Positions 50,870 to 61,415 of a DNA stretch of 64,000 nt are shown here, piece by piece. Under the pieces are notes generated by a model, which saw only the letters and a list, made by a program, of their open reading frames with translations, made no database searches and had not been told where the DNA came from. Within the stretch, counting starts at the first letter, position 1. Each line of letters begins with the position of its first letter. Location: contig OX328098.1 of assembly GCA_946811185.2 (NCBI GenBank), forward strand, positions 24,747,084 through 24,811,083, read 5' to 3'. The DNA comes from Hippopus hippopus. Taxonomy: Eukaryota > Mollusca > Bivalvia > Cardiida > Cardiidae. A program made the translations under genes and the position numbers.

Positions 50870-51137
50870 GATATGGCTTGCAACATGTGAATAGGGGCAT
50901 TCGGAAATTTGCGTAAAGTGTCGTCACAGATCAGCTTGTGCAGTCCGCGCAGCCTTATCCCAGACGGCAGTTTACGTCTATATTAGATTTTGTCCCACAG
51001 TAGACTTGCGCAAAATAGAAAATTACATAAAAAACGTAACTGTTGTTTCGGATTAGCCTGCGCGGACTGCACAGGCTTATCCGAGACGACACTTTACGCA
51101 AATGTCCGAATGCCACTTTTCGCGTGTTGCAGGCCAA
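50870..51137. repeat. Family B double-hairpin element
   Basis: 'ATATGGCTTGCAACATGTGA' to 'TTTTCGCGTGTTGCAGGCC', with two GC-rich hairpins; the first is partly decayed. Confidence 0.8.
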
Positions 51138-51418
51138 TTATTATGTAAACGCAAACAGGCAATGCATGAGACGCGACAGAACAGAAGAGCTTGAAGAGAG
51201 ATAGAAAAGATTAAGAAAGCGCCTTCGAACCAGAAACGATTGGTACAGAAGGATCGGAAAAGGTTGTAGCGTCATTCCCAAAGTGAAAAAGGAGGAACAC
51301 TCTCTAAGAACTAGAATCAACACATTACTGAAAGGCCAGAATGTTGACCCACACACAAGAAGAACTCCCTTATTTCGTCATGTATTAGTAAAGTCAATCC
51401 AGGAGAAACATGGACCCA
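51138..51418. other. Unassigned stretch before the mariner
   Basis: Open frames are present in all directions and none is recognised. Confidence 0.35.
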
Positions 51419-51420
51419 TA

Positions 51421-52923
51421 CGAGGGTGTATCAAAAAGTACGTGAACAAAACATTTAATTCATTTTATAGCGACGTTTTCTGTTCAAAATCCATATCAGC
51501 TTATATACTCAAACACCCTAAATATGTCATTGAAAGTAAACATTTTGTTACTCCACAACTATAAGAATAAGAGAAAAAAAGAGGTTCGTGTTTTACAGCA
51601 CGACGCACGGCTTTCAAATGAGCAAATAGAAACTGAGGATCTTTTAAGCTGTGAAATAGTAAAACGCCTGAAAACAATAACGCCGTGTTGTACAAACATC
51701 TTGTAACGACAGCATTTGCCACAGCCGTGAACAAGTTTCCAAGTCCCCTGCCACCTGATCGTACAACGAATTTATTATACCGCAAAGTTTTACCATTCCA
51801 ACGTGTGTTAAGCGAATTTTACTTGTTTTTTGGTTTAAAAAATTGAGTACGCTGTCGAAGTAGAATTTCCCTGCTGAGTGCCCAAATTCAATGAAAACTG
51901 CCGTCACTGGGAACTGACGTCACTGAAACCTTGGTAAAACGTGCAGTTTGGTGCATAATCTTGATGTTAATCTTGATCGACGCCGCCATTTTGGATGATG
52001 TGTTGAAAGTGTAGTCGTGTATACGGGGCTCCCGAAAGGGAAACTGCTTTTACGTTGGTTTTGCCAGTGTACATGATATATATGTTCGGGACATATTATC
52101 CAATCAGATCACGAGAAATTTCTTTGCAGTATAATAAAATCACATTGACCGTTTCAAAGAAAGACACAAATCCGCACAGTGACTGTAGAAAATCAAAGCT
52201 GAAAGAATGACATCAGTCGGCTATGCGGAGCAACGCATGGTGATAAAATTTGGTGTTTGACGGAAAGGTACACCTAAAGAGACAATGAAGAAGATTGTGG
52301 AAGCAGGAATGCAAACAAAAATGTGCAGACCACTTGTTTATAAATGGCATCAGAGATTTCGCGAGGGTCGTACATCTTGAGAGGACGACAAAAGAAGCGG
52401 CAGGCTAAAGATCGTTTCCGATGCGCTGATCCAGAAATTTTTAATGACGTTGCAAAGAGTGATTCTCGGATGACAATTCATGAATTTGTTTCGACTGTTG
52501 CAGTAAGTTATGGAACTATTTAACATGTACGCAACCATAAATTAAATATGAGCCAGGTATGCGCACGTTGGATACCCCACCTTCTTACTGATGAAGAAAA
52601 AATATGACGTGTTGAAGCTTCTAGGAAATTTATTCCTCGATTTTCAAAAGAGAGAATTATTACGATAGACGAGACCTTGCTGTCATATTTTCAGTCGGAA
52701 AACAAGAGACCGTCTAGCCAGTGGACAGCAGAGTCTATTGAACTAGAAATATATGTGTTTGGGCTTCAAATACTTCATCATACTGCCTACTCACGGATTT
52801 CATTGAAAATACTAGTGTTTGCAGCATATAGAATGCACTATTGTTGGCTAAGAATTTCGTTGTTGTATACTATAGATATATGAACATAATCAACCTGTCC
52901 ACGTATTTTTGATACACCCTCGT
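51421..52923 (+). mobile_element. Decayed mariner element with intact ends and TA duplication
   Basis: Terminal inverted repeats start 'CGAGGGTGTATCAAAAA' at both ends (51,421 and complement at 52,923). TA dinucleotides flank at 51,419-51,420 and 52,924-52,925, the mariner target duplication. A broken transposase lies at 52,207-52,727. The first ~785 bp has no transposase similarity that I can see and is longer than a normal mariner leader. Confidence 0.88.
52207..52727 (+). pseudogene. Mariner transposase, N-terminal half only
   Basis: From ATG at 52,207 the frame reads EQRMVIKFGV then a TGA. It continues with RKGTPKETMKKIVEAG, VYKWHQRFREGRTS, TGA, EDDKRSGR, the mariner/SETMAR N-terminal order. 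Later pieces in shifted frames are ARYAHVGYPTFLL and ITIDET (first catalytic Asp), followed by SENKRPSSQW. The remaining ~150 residues with the second and third Asp are absent. Non-functional. Confidence 0.85.
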
Positions 52924-52925
52924 AC

Positions 52926-53319
52926 ATGTCTTTTAAGACAGTTTTCATGAGAAAACAACGTTTGACCATCTTTCTTTCAATTTTCACTTGTCAATAGCAG
53001 TAGAAATATTTCAAAAAACTATAAGTAATGGAGAAAATGACTGAATAGACCAAATTTCTCCCTTGTCTACTTTTTACCCATTTTCGTGTCCTCTGTAGCT
53101 GCTTGATTTGATTTGAAAAATGGTAAATTTTATTATGATGCCTGAATGTTTTATATTTTAGGAAGGTTTGCCTCTTTAGGGCTTTGTTTACTTTGAATGT
53201 TGTAACGTTCTTATGTCACATGAGTCATCGCCGTAATATTTCTGCGTCCATCCCATAGCGTCTGCACCGCAACGGAGTAAGTTTTGAAAATAAATATAGA
53301 GAAAAATGCTACGAAAGGA
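52926..53319. other. Unassigned stretch
   Basis: Nothing recognised. Confidence 0.4.
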
Positions 53320-53485
53320 TAAACGACCCTTTCCGTACTGTTTAGATCAAGATCAGACTGCACATTCGATTTACGCTGTCCGATAAGCAGATATTTTCCC
53401 AAAAAAATACCTTTGAAGTAGCAAATTTTGAAAGTTACTATCGACTAGAAAGTTTAACTTCGCTTGGCAGCTTAAGGGTTAATGA
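53320..53485. repeat. Family C element with half its core deleted
   Basis: 'TTTAGATCAAGATCAGACTG' is followed almost directly by 'TTTACGCTGTCCGATAAG', then 'CTTTGAAGTAGCAAATTT' and 'GCTTGGCAGCTTAAGGGTTA'. Confidence 0.65.
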
Positions 53486-54111
53486 AGGATATGTACAGTG
53501 TTTGCAAAATATTTCGATAAAGCCTCCATAAAACCTAAATTTTAAAGAGAATTAATGAAACAAAAGGGAATTATGACGTGTAAATACATCAAAATTGAAA
53601 ACTCGAGAATGTTATGGTTTGTAATAATACGTATGTGTTTTTTCATGTCGTTCCTGCTTTAATACCTTTAATAATTTATGCAGGAACATTTTTTGGTTTG
53701 CTAATTTTTATTAAAAGACCCTTTTACACAAAAGTAGTTAAAAGTGATGTAGTGGATATTTTTTGATCATCCTGTATATAAATAAGACTGAATACCATGT
53801 GTTATGTGCCAAACCGTGTTACATGTATAATAATTACAAAAGCCAATATAACAAGTTTTAAATTGAAATAATATATGTCATATGAGGAGAAAATTGAAAA
53901 CCGACTGTCTTTGAAAATATGGGGGGGGGGGGGGAATGCACCTAATAAGCAATCGTTATTTTTCCCATTGTGCTATCCATACCTTACAGAAATGTTAACG
54001 CGTTTTCCTTTCCTTCTTTTCATTTGAGTCACTTGTCACTTGTCCGAAATCAACAAATCTTAACCCATAAGCTGCTAAGCTGCTTAGATTACACAAAACA
54101 TACAAAAGCAT
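53486..54111. other. AT-rich spacer with G14 run
   Basis: A G run lies at 53,921-53,934. Nothing else recognised. Confidence 0.4.
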
Positions 54112-54302
54112 TTTAAAAAAAGGTTGCCAAGACGCTCTAATTGTATTTACATTTTACCTGGTTTCGAAACTCATTTTTCTGCCAGCGACTAACTCTTCTA
54201 CCGACGATACAATGACAGATATTTCTTTTTACTATTATTTCCATACTTCTAAATGTTACGTTGTATAAGGCCGCCATTGGGCCTTCACTATTTGTATTGG
54301 AA
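54112..54302. repeat. Partial copy of the 39.6-kb MITE
   Basis: 'GTTTCGAAACTCATTTTTCT', 'ACAATGACAGATATTTC' and 'AAGGCCGCCATTGGGCC' follow the order of 39,574-39,928. The left end is missing. Confidence 0.55.
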
Positions 54303-54578
54303 AAAATAGGCATCGGCGAAAAGTTAAATATAGCTAAATTTATTCATTACTTACCGAACATTGGACGTTTGGGCTCCAGCTCGGGCAACAAGGCTTCTCC
54401 CCCCAACATTTATCGAGTTTATTGTGTGACAAACACTTGAATTTATTCTTTGAATGTGCTTCACTAAATATGCTCCTAAAGGAACAGTTTACAAGATTTT
54501 GTGAAGTCTCTATCTGCTATTACTCCATACAACATGACAATAAGTTAAGACTTTTTCTAAACAACAAGCACTAACATA

Positions 54579-54842
54579 ATTGTGACCCGTCACGCAAAAG
54601 GGGACCTTCTTGGAACTGCGAAAAGTGTCAACCCTGGTCAGACTGCGCGGATTGCGCAGGCTGACCAGTGTTGACACTTTTCGCTTTTATGATATTTTCT
54701 GTATGGAAAGTGGTCATTCTACCTTGTTATACAATCACTTTTGAACTATCAACTTAAACTGACCTGCACTATCGTTGATCTGTTTTCATCTAATTGATGT
54801 ACGGAATTCCTAGATTGTCCCTTTTCGTGTGACGGGTCATAT
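54579..54842. repeat. Hairpin element with GTGACCCGTCACRCGAAAAGGG ends
   Basis: 'TGTGACCCGTCACGCAAAAG' at the left is mirrored by 'CCCTTTTCGTGTGACGGGTC' at the right. The inner hairpin 'GTCAACCCTGGTCAGACTGC' / 'GCGCAGGCTGACCAGTGTTG' has the same GC-rich heart as families A and B, with different outer arms. Confidence 0.85.
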
Positions 54843-54881
54843 ATGACAAATTCAGTGTGCCTCAAATGATGAGAATTGTAC

Positions 54882-55147
54882 ATGAGCTATGCTCTGTGAA
54901 AATGGGATTTCATGCATCTGCAAAAAGTATCGACCCATGGCAGCCTGCACAGTCCGCGCAAGCTGACCTGATTCGAAACTTTTTACTACTGGTCAATTTT
55001 CTGCATGTAAAGTGACTAGTCTACCTCATTAATTCAGTCGGCTGTTAAACAAAATGTATGTAATGGATCCATAACTATGAAATGACTTGCTTGGTATAAT
55101 GCATCACGGCGATTCATTAGCCCCTCTTTTGGCAGAGCGCTGCTCAT
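54882..55147. repeat. Family A palindromic element, full length
   Basis: 'ATGAGCTATGCTCTGTGAAA' to 'TTTTGGCAGAGCGCTGCTCA'. The core is 'CCATGGCAGCCTGCACAGTC' then CGCGCAAGCTGACC. It begins about 40 bp after the preceding hairpin element. Confidence 0.8.
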
Positions 55148-55589
55148 TTATTTCTTATTCCCCTTTTTATTTAATCGCGGTGATTCCCTGTTTCACCAGT
55201 ATAACTAGAAGGGAACTTGCAGGTAATACAAAATAGAGTTTACTCCCTTTTAAGAGGTTAAAAGTGTTTCATTTACGTGACCAATTCGGAGACAGTCTAC
55301 GATAACTTTCTTGCGGAGTCTTAATTGTGGTAACCAATCGCCAAGTTTTGGGTGTACACTTGTCAATTTGTTATTTTAATATGATTGACCAGTAACTGTT
55401 CTATTCGCTTATTTTAAAGGTGTGTAAGCGAAGAAAATTCGTATTGGTAATCATTACATTTTTAACAAGGGTACTTTCGGAAGGTTTGACAGTCTCGAGG
55501 AAAAGTATAACGACAGACATCTAAAATTCTGGTCACATTTGGTCTTTATTGGAATGTAATCATACCTGCAGTTTCGTTATCATTATTAA
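55148..55589. other. Unassigned stretch
   Basis: Nothing recognised. Confidence 0.4.
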
Positions 55590-55800
55590 CACTTTACTAA
55601 ACAATCCCAGTTATGAACGACCCTAGGAAGCAGACCTTTGAAAACAGCGTAGAAAAAAGGAGAGAAGGCTGGTAACCAGCGTTTTTATCTTTTTCCCCCA
55701 CAAAGTTCACACCACATGCCAGAGAAATTCCATGTTTTCTGTCAATTTGTCATTTCCTAATGCTTTCAATTGGGACAAATCTAAAATTTTGTAATCCTAT
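55590..55800. repeat. Family D element
   Basis: 'ACTTTACTAAACAATCCCAG', hairpin 'GGCTGGTAACCAGC', and 'AATGCTTTCAATTGGGACAA'. Confidence 0.7.
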
Positions 55801-55864
55801 CACTTATTGACAGATTTATTTTGACCATGTAAAGTAATCAATACTGTTATGTTCTGTTGTATTA

Positions 55865-56155
55865 GGCCGAGATCTACAGTGTAAGCCCAATGCCGAAATA
55901 TCATATAAGCCGAGTTACAGGTCCGAGGTTTACAGTATTAGGCAGAGGATGAAGGCCTACAATGGCCGTGTTACAGGTCCGTGGTCTACATTATTAGCCC
56001 AAATCTGAAAGCCTAGACCGGCCGTGTTACAAGTTGCAGTATTAGCCCGAAGCTGAAGGACTAGATTGGCCGAGTTACATGTCTGAAGTATGCAGTTTTA
56101 GCCTAAGGCATGGGGCTAATGCTGCAGCATTCGGTCCTGTAACTCGGCCAATTCG
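55865..56155. repeat. ~55-bp tandem array (five units) capped by an inverted partial unit
   Basis: Units begin 'GGCCGAGTTACAGGTCCGAG' or close variants at 55,865, 55,909, 55,963, 56,020 and 56,068. They share 'TACAGTATTAGCCCGAAGCT' then GAAGGCCTA. The array ends with 'GCTAATGCTGCAGCATTCGG' and an inverted 'TCCTGTAACTCGGCC' at 56,134-56,148. Confidence 0.8.
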
Positions 56156-56942
56156 AAATTACTTGTTTAATGACGCTTTTATTAATCAACGGCCGGGATT
56201 TGTCTTCCATTTTGGATTTGATATTAGCAGAATTATGTTGGCCCTGTTTTGCTCGTATTAGCCGGGTTTGCTGATTTTCGCCGAGTTTATCACATTGTTT
56301 TGAACGGACCGTTTTCGTTATAGATAAATAAAATTATACAAGTTTGTAAATAAATAGTTAGCATAACTGTTATAAACAATCATCGCTTAATCATTTACCT
56401 AACAAAATGTCGTAGAATTGTTTACTGGCTATTTCTTGTAAAATTCTATCTAAAACGTAAAAAATCGTTTTGACAGTACATCGATTACATGATAACACGC
56501 TTACATGGTTCACGATTACATAGCATTGTATATTCAAAGAAAATAAAATTAAAAAAAAAAAACACACAAACACACAAAGACGCATGTAAAAATTACGCAC
56601 ACACATAATTCCGCCTTTTTTTTCTTTTTACACTCACTCCTGAGATTTATTTATGTAAATGAAGCCAAGGAAATCTTGTAAAAGGACGGTCGTTTCTTGA
56701 GAGACACCGGGCCTGCGCACAGCTGCATTTTATTGTCTAATTAATAACACATCTCGGCTGGTTTCACGACCACAAGCCGTTATTTGTAACTGGTATTTAA
56801 CTAGTGAATAGAAACATTTGTTCTCCGCTCGATACACCTTCATACCTCATTAGTACGACACACTTTGTTATGGGCATCTTGGCTTCGTAACTGAAACTGT
56901 CGATGTAGTGAACGTATTTTCTAAAAAGATTTACCTCTTCCA
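56156..56942. other. Unassigned spacer
   Basis: AT-rich. No gene or repeat family recognised. Confidence 0.4.
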
Positions 56943-57155
56943 AATAAATGAATGAATGAATGAATGTATGAAGTTTTAAGGCCCGTCGACATCAGAGGTC
57001 ATATTGGGCGCATTCACAACTAATGCAAAGCTTTTAATTGGTCATACTGTAATGTTATGGAAAAAGTTAAAATTATTAGCAGTGAAAACACAAAAAGAAC
57101 AAATGGTGCTAATGATGTATAATCTAAAAATACAGATGGTCAATAACACCTAAAA
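56943..57155 (-). other. LINE 3' UTR and (CATT)n tail
   Basis: After the last codon the minus strand runs to 'GGGCCTTAAAACTTCATA' and then about five CATT units. A simple-repeat tail instead of poly-A is usual for several I-group LINEs. Confidence 0.7.
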
Positions 57156-58221
57156 CTATATCTTTTTATAGAGATTTACCTCTTTCAAAAACTCAAAAAT
57201 AGACTCACACTTTACAGTATTAAACAGATTGTCCATACTGTCAACATGAAAAAACCTCTCTCTTGTAGGTGCAAGGTCTAAACAATCTACCAGAATATGC
57301 TTGACAGTAAGAGGCTCATTGCAGGGGATACACTGTAGTGCTTCTTCTCCTTTCAGGAGGAACGAATGTGTCATATGTGTATGACCAATTCGAAGACGGG
57401 CCAAGATAATTTCTTCGCGGCGATTTGTCCGCAACCCTGGAAGCCACTCGCCAAGAACTGGCTTCACCGTAAACAACTTGTTATTACGGTTAATTGAGTC
57501 TTTCCAGGATTGCTGCCATACATTCAAAATAAAATCATTAATCAATGGTTTAAAATCGTTAAAAGGAACCTTAAAAGGTAAAACATCAAGTGACAATGCC
57601 TCCTTTAGCAGCTCTATCTGTCTCTTCATTGTCACTGATACCAATGTGGCTGGGGAGCCAACAAAAAACAAGATCTGCAGTTTCACATATTTGAGAAATT
57701 TTTCCAAGCAAATTGATTACTAATGGATTGTCCGTTTTCTCATTTTCGAGCGCTTGCATAGCTTATAGTGAATCAGTGAAAATTATGTAGCGCCAGTAGG
57801 CATCCTGTTGTATATGATTAAGGGAAAGGTCTATTGCCTTCAGTTCTGCAGAAAAACTAGAAGAATTATTTGGCAGGCGAAAGTGGTACAATTCACCATC
57901 GAGTACGGCAGCCGCAGCAACCTTTTCTCCATCATTTGAACCATCGGTATAAATCTCTTCAAAGTTGTAAAATTGCTCTTTTATCTCAAGATATAGATTT
58001 TTAAAAACGAAGGGATCCGTTGTAGCTTTCTTGTTAGCAGTAAGGTTATATAAGAAAGTTGGACCCTTTGAAGTCCATAGAGGAACATCTGAAATTTTAT
58101 GTTTAGCTACGTCCTCAAAATCGAAGTCAAGTAGATTTATATCAGCATCGCAGCGCATACTGAACTGAGATATAACTTTTTCCTGTTTCTTAGAATCATC
58201 TTTATAAAGCGATTCGCCCAT
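57156..58221 (-). pseudogene. LINE ORF2 C-terminal part: RNase H and zinc motif
   Basis: RNase H motifs appear in order: IYTDGSNDGE (Asp), SSFSAELKAI (Glu) and IIFTDSL (Asp). A TAA follows at 57,763, then LVFCWLPSHIGISDNEETD in the same reading, with a frameshift near 57,650. The C-terminal part (LNVWQQSWKDS, LPGLRTNRREEIILARLRIG) ends with C-x2-C-x7-H-x4-C (CIPCNEPLTVKHILVDC), the tail zinc motif of I-group ORF2. One stop and one shift spoil an otherwise clean frame. Confidence 0.85.
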
Positions 58222-58825
58222 TTCTTGTTCATGTGGGTTGAAATAAGTATTTCCTAAACAACCCTAAACTGACGTTCATTCAGAAATGTCGAAATGAAAT
58301 AAGCCTCTTATACCGAAATCATGGAGGTCATTCATGATTCCATACTTCCATGTGGTATCGTATGCACTTTCAAGATCAAAAAATACAGAAACAACGTGTT
58401 CTTTTGCGATAAAACCTTCGTATGAATGTCTCAAAGCGAACTAAATGATTGAGTGTGCCTCTTTGTTTACGGAATCCACTCTGGGCGGTTACTATTAGTT
58501 TGTTTTTCTCTAAAAACCAAACAAGTCAGTCATTGACCATCCTTTCCATGGTTTTGCAAATACAACTTGTTAAGGCTATAGGGCGATAATTTGCTGGATC
58601 TGTAGAATCTTTACCTGGTTTTGGTATTGGAACAACAATAGCTACTTTCCAGGAATCTGGAAGAATACCAGTGTGTCAGACTTGATTAAAAATACGAAGT
58701 AAACTTTCGAGGAATCGAAACGGTAGATGTTTTAAAAACTGATAATGGATGTCGTCACACCCCACAGCAGTGTCATGACACTTCTTTATTGCTTTCTTCA
58801 ATTCTTTTATAGTAAAATCTTTAAT
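58222..58825 (-). pseudogene. LINE ORF2 reverse transcriptase, first half, frameshifted
   Basis: Readable pieces across three frames: LKKAIKKCHDTAVGCDDIHY, PDSWKVAIVVPIPKPGKD, ANYRPIALTSCICKTMERM, QSGFRKQRGTLNHLV and VSVFFDLESAYDTTW (block A with its catalytic Asp). The sequence then reaches NPHEQEMG, where the PQG block should start, and jumps to the pre-RNase H linker (ESLYKDDSKKQ). The YADD-type catalytic block, thumb and part of the linker are missing. Confidence 0.85.
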
Positions 58826-60109
58826 TTAATGTCCGTTATTATCCGACTTAAAATTCAGTTTTGTTTTTTCTTTGGTGTCCTGAAATTTCCGAAATGATGT
58901 CGAATAGTTTGAAGAAGAGGACTTCTCTGCAAAGGTGTCAGCCAAGACATTTGCAATATTTGCTTTAGAGGTGACGACACCATCACCAGCATTCAAATGT
59001 CCAACATTTAATGAAGAGGTCTTTCCGTTAATTTTTCGAATCATGTCCCATGTCTTTTTGACAGACGATCTAGAATTTAATCTAGATACGTACTGTCGCC
59101 AAGACGCACGTTTACTTTGCTTAACTGTTCGCCGTGCTTTTGCACGAGCAATTTTAAGCTTCGAAAGATTTTCCTGGGTTGGTCTAAGATTAAATTGTCT
59201 GAGAACAGACTTTCGTTCAGCTATAGCCTTTTTGCAATTATCGTTAAACCATGGCTTGCTTGGGTTTTTCGGACTTGTCGTTGACCGAGGAATCGATTTT
59301 TCAGCAGCCGAATACAGTAAGGAAGTGAAAAGCTCTGCAGGATTTTCACAGTCATCAAAAGCATTCGGATAAATTGATTGTTCGCAGTAGATTTTGAACT
59401 GTTCCCAGTTTGCCTTGTGGAGTTTCCAACGTTCGGGACGCTGTTGAACTGAAGGTCCTACTTCCGATACCTTGATCGGAAAATGATCACTTCCATGAAG
59501 GTCAACATCAACCTTCCAGTTAAAGTCTGGATAAATTCCAGGGCTGCATATTGCAAGGTCTAAAGATGAATTAGAACTAGTAGCAGGATGAAGATAGGTT
59601 GAAGACTTACCATTTAGCAGAACAAGGTCGTGCTTCTTGATAAAATCCTCAATAATTCGACCCTTGTCATTAGTATCTGAACATCCCCATAATGTATGGT
59701 GGGAATTAAAGTCTCCCATTAAAATGAAAGGCTTTGGCAATTGCTCTACAAGATCATCAAGTTTCCTAGCGTCAATTGGCGAGCTAGGAGGAAGATAAAT
59801 ATAACATAAAGTGATGGTCTTATTTAGGGACATGTTTACCGCAACTGCTCGAAGTGTTGTTTCAAGTTTCACACAATGGTGTAGAACACTGTTGTTCACA
59901 ATTACGGCAACACCTCCGGAAGCTTTATCGTTACCACAAAAGTGTTTAAAGTAACAAAAATGAAATTTTAAAGTAAACTTGTCGGAGTCTTTAAGAAATG
60001 TCTCCTGTAAACAAACTGCTACTGGTTTTTGTTCGTTTACTACAAGATTCAATTCCTCTGCGTTAGCCTTAATGCTGCGACAGTTCCATTGCAGAATGTT
60101 ATTCGTCAT
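58826..60109 (-). pseudogene. LINE ORF2 N-terminus: apurinic-type endonuclease
   Basis: The first in-frame Met of the element proper is taken at 60,109 (MTNNILQWNCRS); the frame extends to 60,166. Endonuclease motifs are complete: QWNCRSI, VCLQETFL, SGGVAVIV, LPPSSPID, LMGDFNSHHTLWGCSD, SSLDLAICS and LHGSDHFPIKV. A basic linker follows (ARAKARRTVKQSKR, WDMIRKING). The frame ends at TAA 58,826, before the RT core, so this part is open but lacks its partner. Confidence 0.9.
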
Positions 60110-60369
60110 GAGAAAATTAAAAGTAAGGAAAATATCACGGAGCATTGGAAGTATGTATTTGTTCATTTTTTGCTATTTAGTTTGATAATTCGGCCTTGCC
60201 TATTTAAATTTGACTCTGCTTGTGAGTCTTCCGCTTCCATGTCGTCATCTAGACAACCGAAGCGGTTTGGTCATCGGAGCCCTTTTGCAGGCGATCCGAG
60301 AGGACCTTAGTAGGAGATTTATTTCTCCTTTGGCTAGGGCTACCTGGAGTTTTTGCTTGTCCTTGTGTA

Positions 60370-61415
60370 CTATTTTGCTTTTTTTGCAACAGGTTGGCTA
60401 GATGCAGTACATTTCTGGTTGTTTTTGCTAGAAATCGTGGACTTCTGTTGTACTTTTGTGTTATCGTTTTCTAGGCTGTTCGTTTGAACAGCAGCATCAA
60501 CTGTTTGGGTCTGAGCGTCCTTACGTTGGACATGCTGATGGGCATTCACTTTAGATGCATATGAAACACCCAAGTTACTTTGGGATTCTACAATCTTCCT
60601 TGCTTCAGGGAAGGAAAGACCTTGTGCATATTTCATAGTTACAACTTCTTTTTCTTTTTTCCAAACTGGACATGATCGCGAAGTTGCAACATGTTCGCCT
60701 TTGCAGTTGATGCATCTTATCTCGAAATCACAGTTTTCAGACTTGTGCACAAGGTTCGAGTTGCCACAACGTCGGCAAAACTCTTCCCCTTGGTATATTT
60801 ATATTTCTTTTCATGGTGCCCGAACTTAAAACAGCAATAGCACTGAAGCGGATTTGGAATATATGAGTCCACAGCTTTCAAATATCCTACTTTTAATGAT
60901 TTAGGCAGGATAGATGAGTTGAACGTCAATACTATTGTATTTGTTGGCCTTCTAACACCATCTCTGAATACTGTGATTCGTCTGGCTGCTGTGACATTTT
61001 GACTTGCGAGTTCCGATGTTATTTCGTCATCAGGAACATCTGCGAGATATGGACAGCGAATAATACCTTTAGACATATTCAAGCTATTGTGGGGTACATA
61101 TTTTGCAGGAATATTGAAAAAGTGCTTTAGTTTCAACAAAATTTTGGCATGAATAGCTTTCTCAACTTCAACAAGTAAGCTCCCTGATTTCAATTTTTTG
61201 ACTGACTGTGCACTTCCAGCTAGTCCAACTAAGACTTTTTCAATCACAAAAGGTGAAAGTTTAGAAAGTGGCTGGTCAGGTACAGTCGAGTCTATGAGTA
61301 AAAAGCGAGGGAAAACTCTGTTGGTCGATTGTTCAGTGTCCACGTCTGCATCTAGCTGATCACGGTTTCGTTTTTTGTTTTCGTGATCCATGTTTGGATT
61401 TTTAATGTTCATCAC
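60370..61415 (-). pseudogene. LINE ORF1, gag-like nucleic-acid-binding protein
   Basis: Starts MMNIKNPNMDHENKKRNRDQ. A central RNA-binding-like region follows (FPRFLLIDSTVPDQPLSKLS ... TIVLTFNSSILPKSLKVGYL). A first zinc knuckle (QCYCCFKFGHHEKKY) has its last Cys changed to Tyr. A frameshift near 60,785 then leads into a second knuckle (CRRCGNSNLVHKSENC) and a third (CINCKGEHVATSRSC). The C-terminus is polar, ending QKCTASSQPVAKKAK. Three knuckles in series are typical of I-group gag. Confidence 0.85.

Noticed and set aside
58935..59372. Plus-strand frame of 145 residues
   Set aside because: It is antisense to the LINE endonuclease and linker frame, which has clear motifs.
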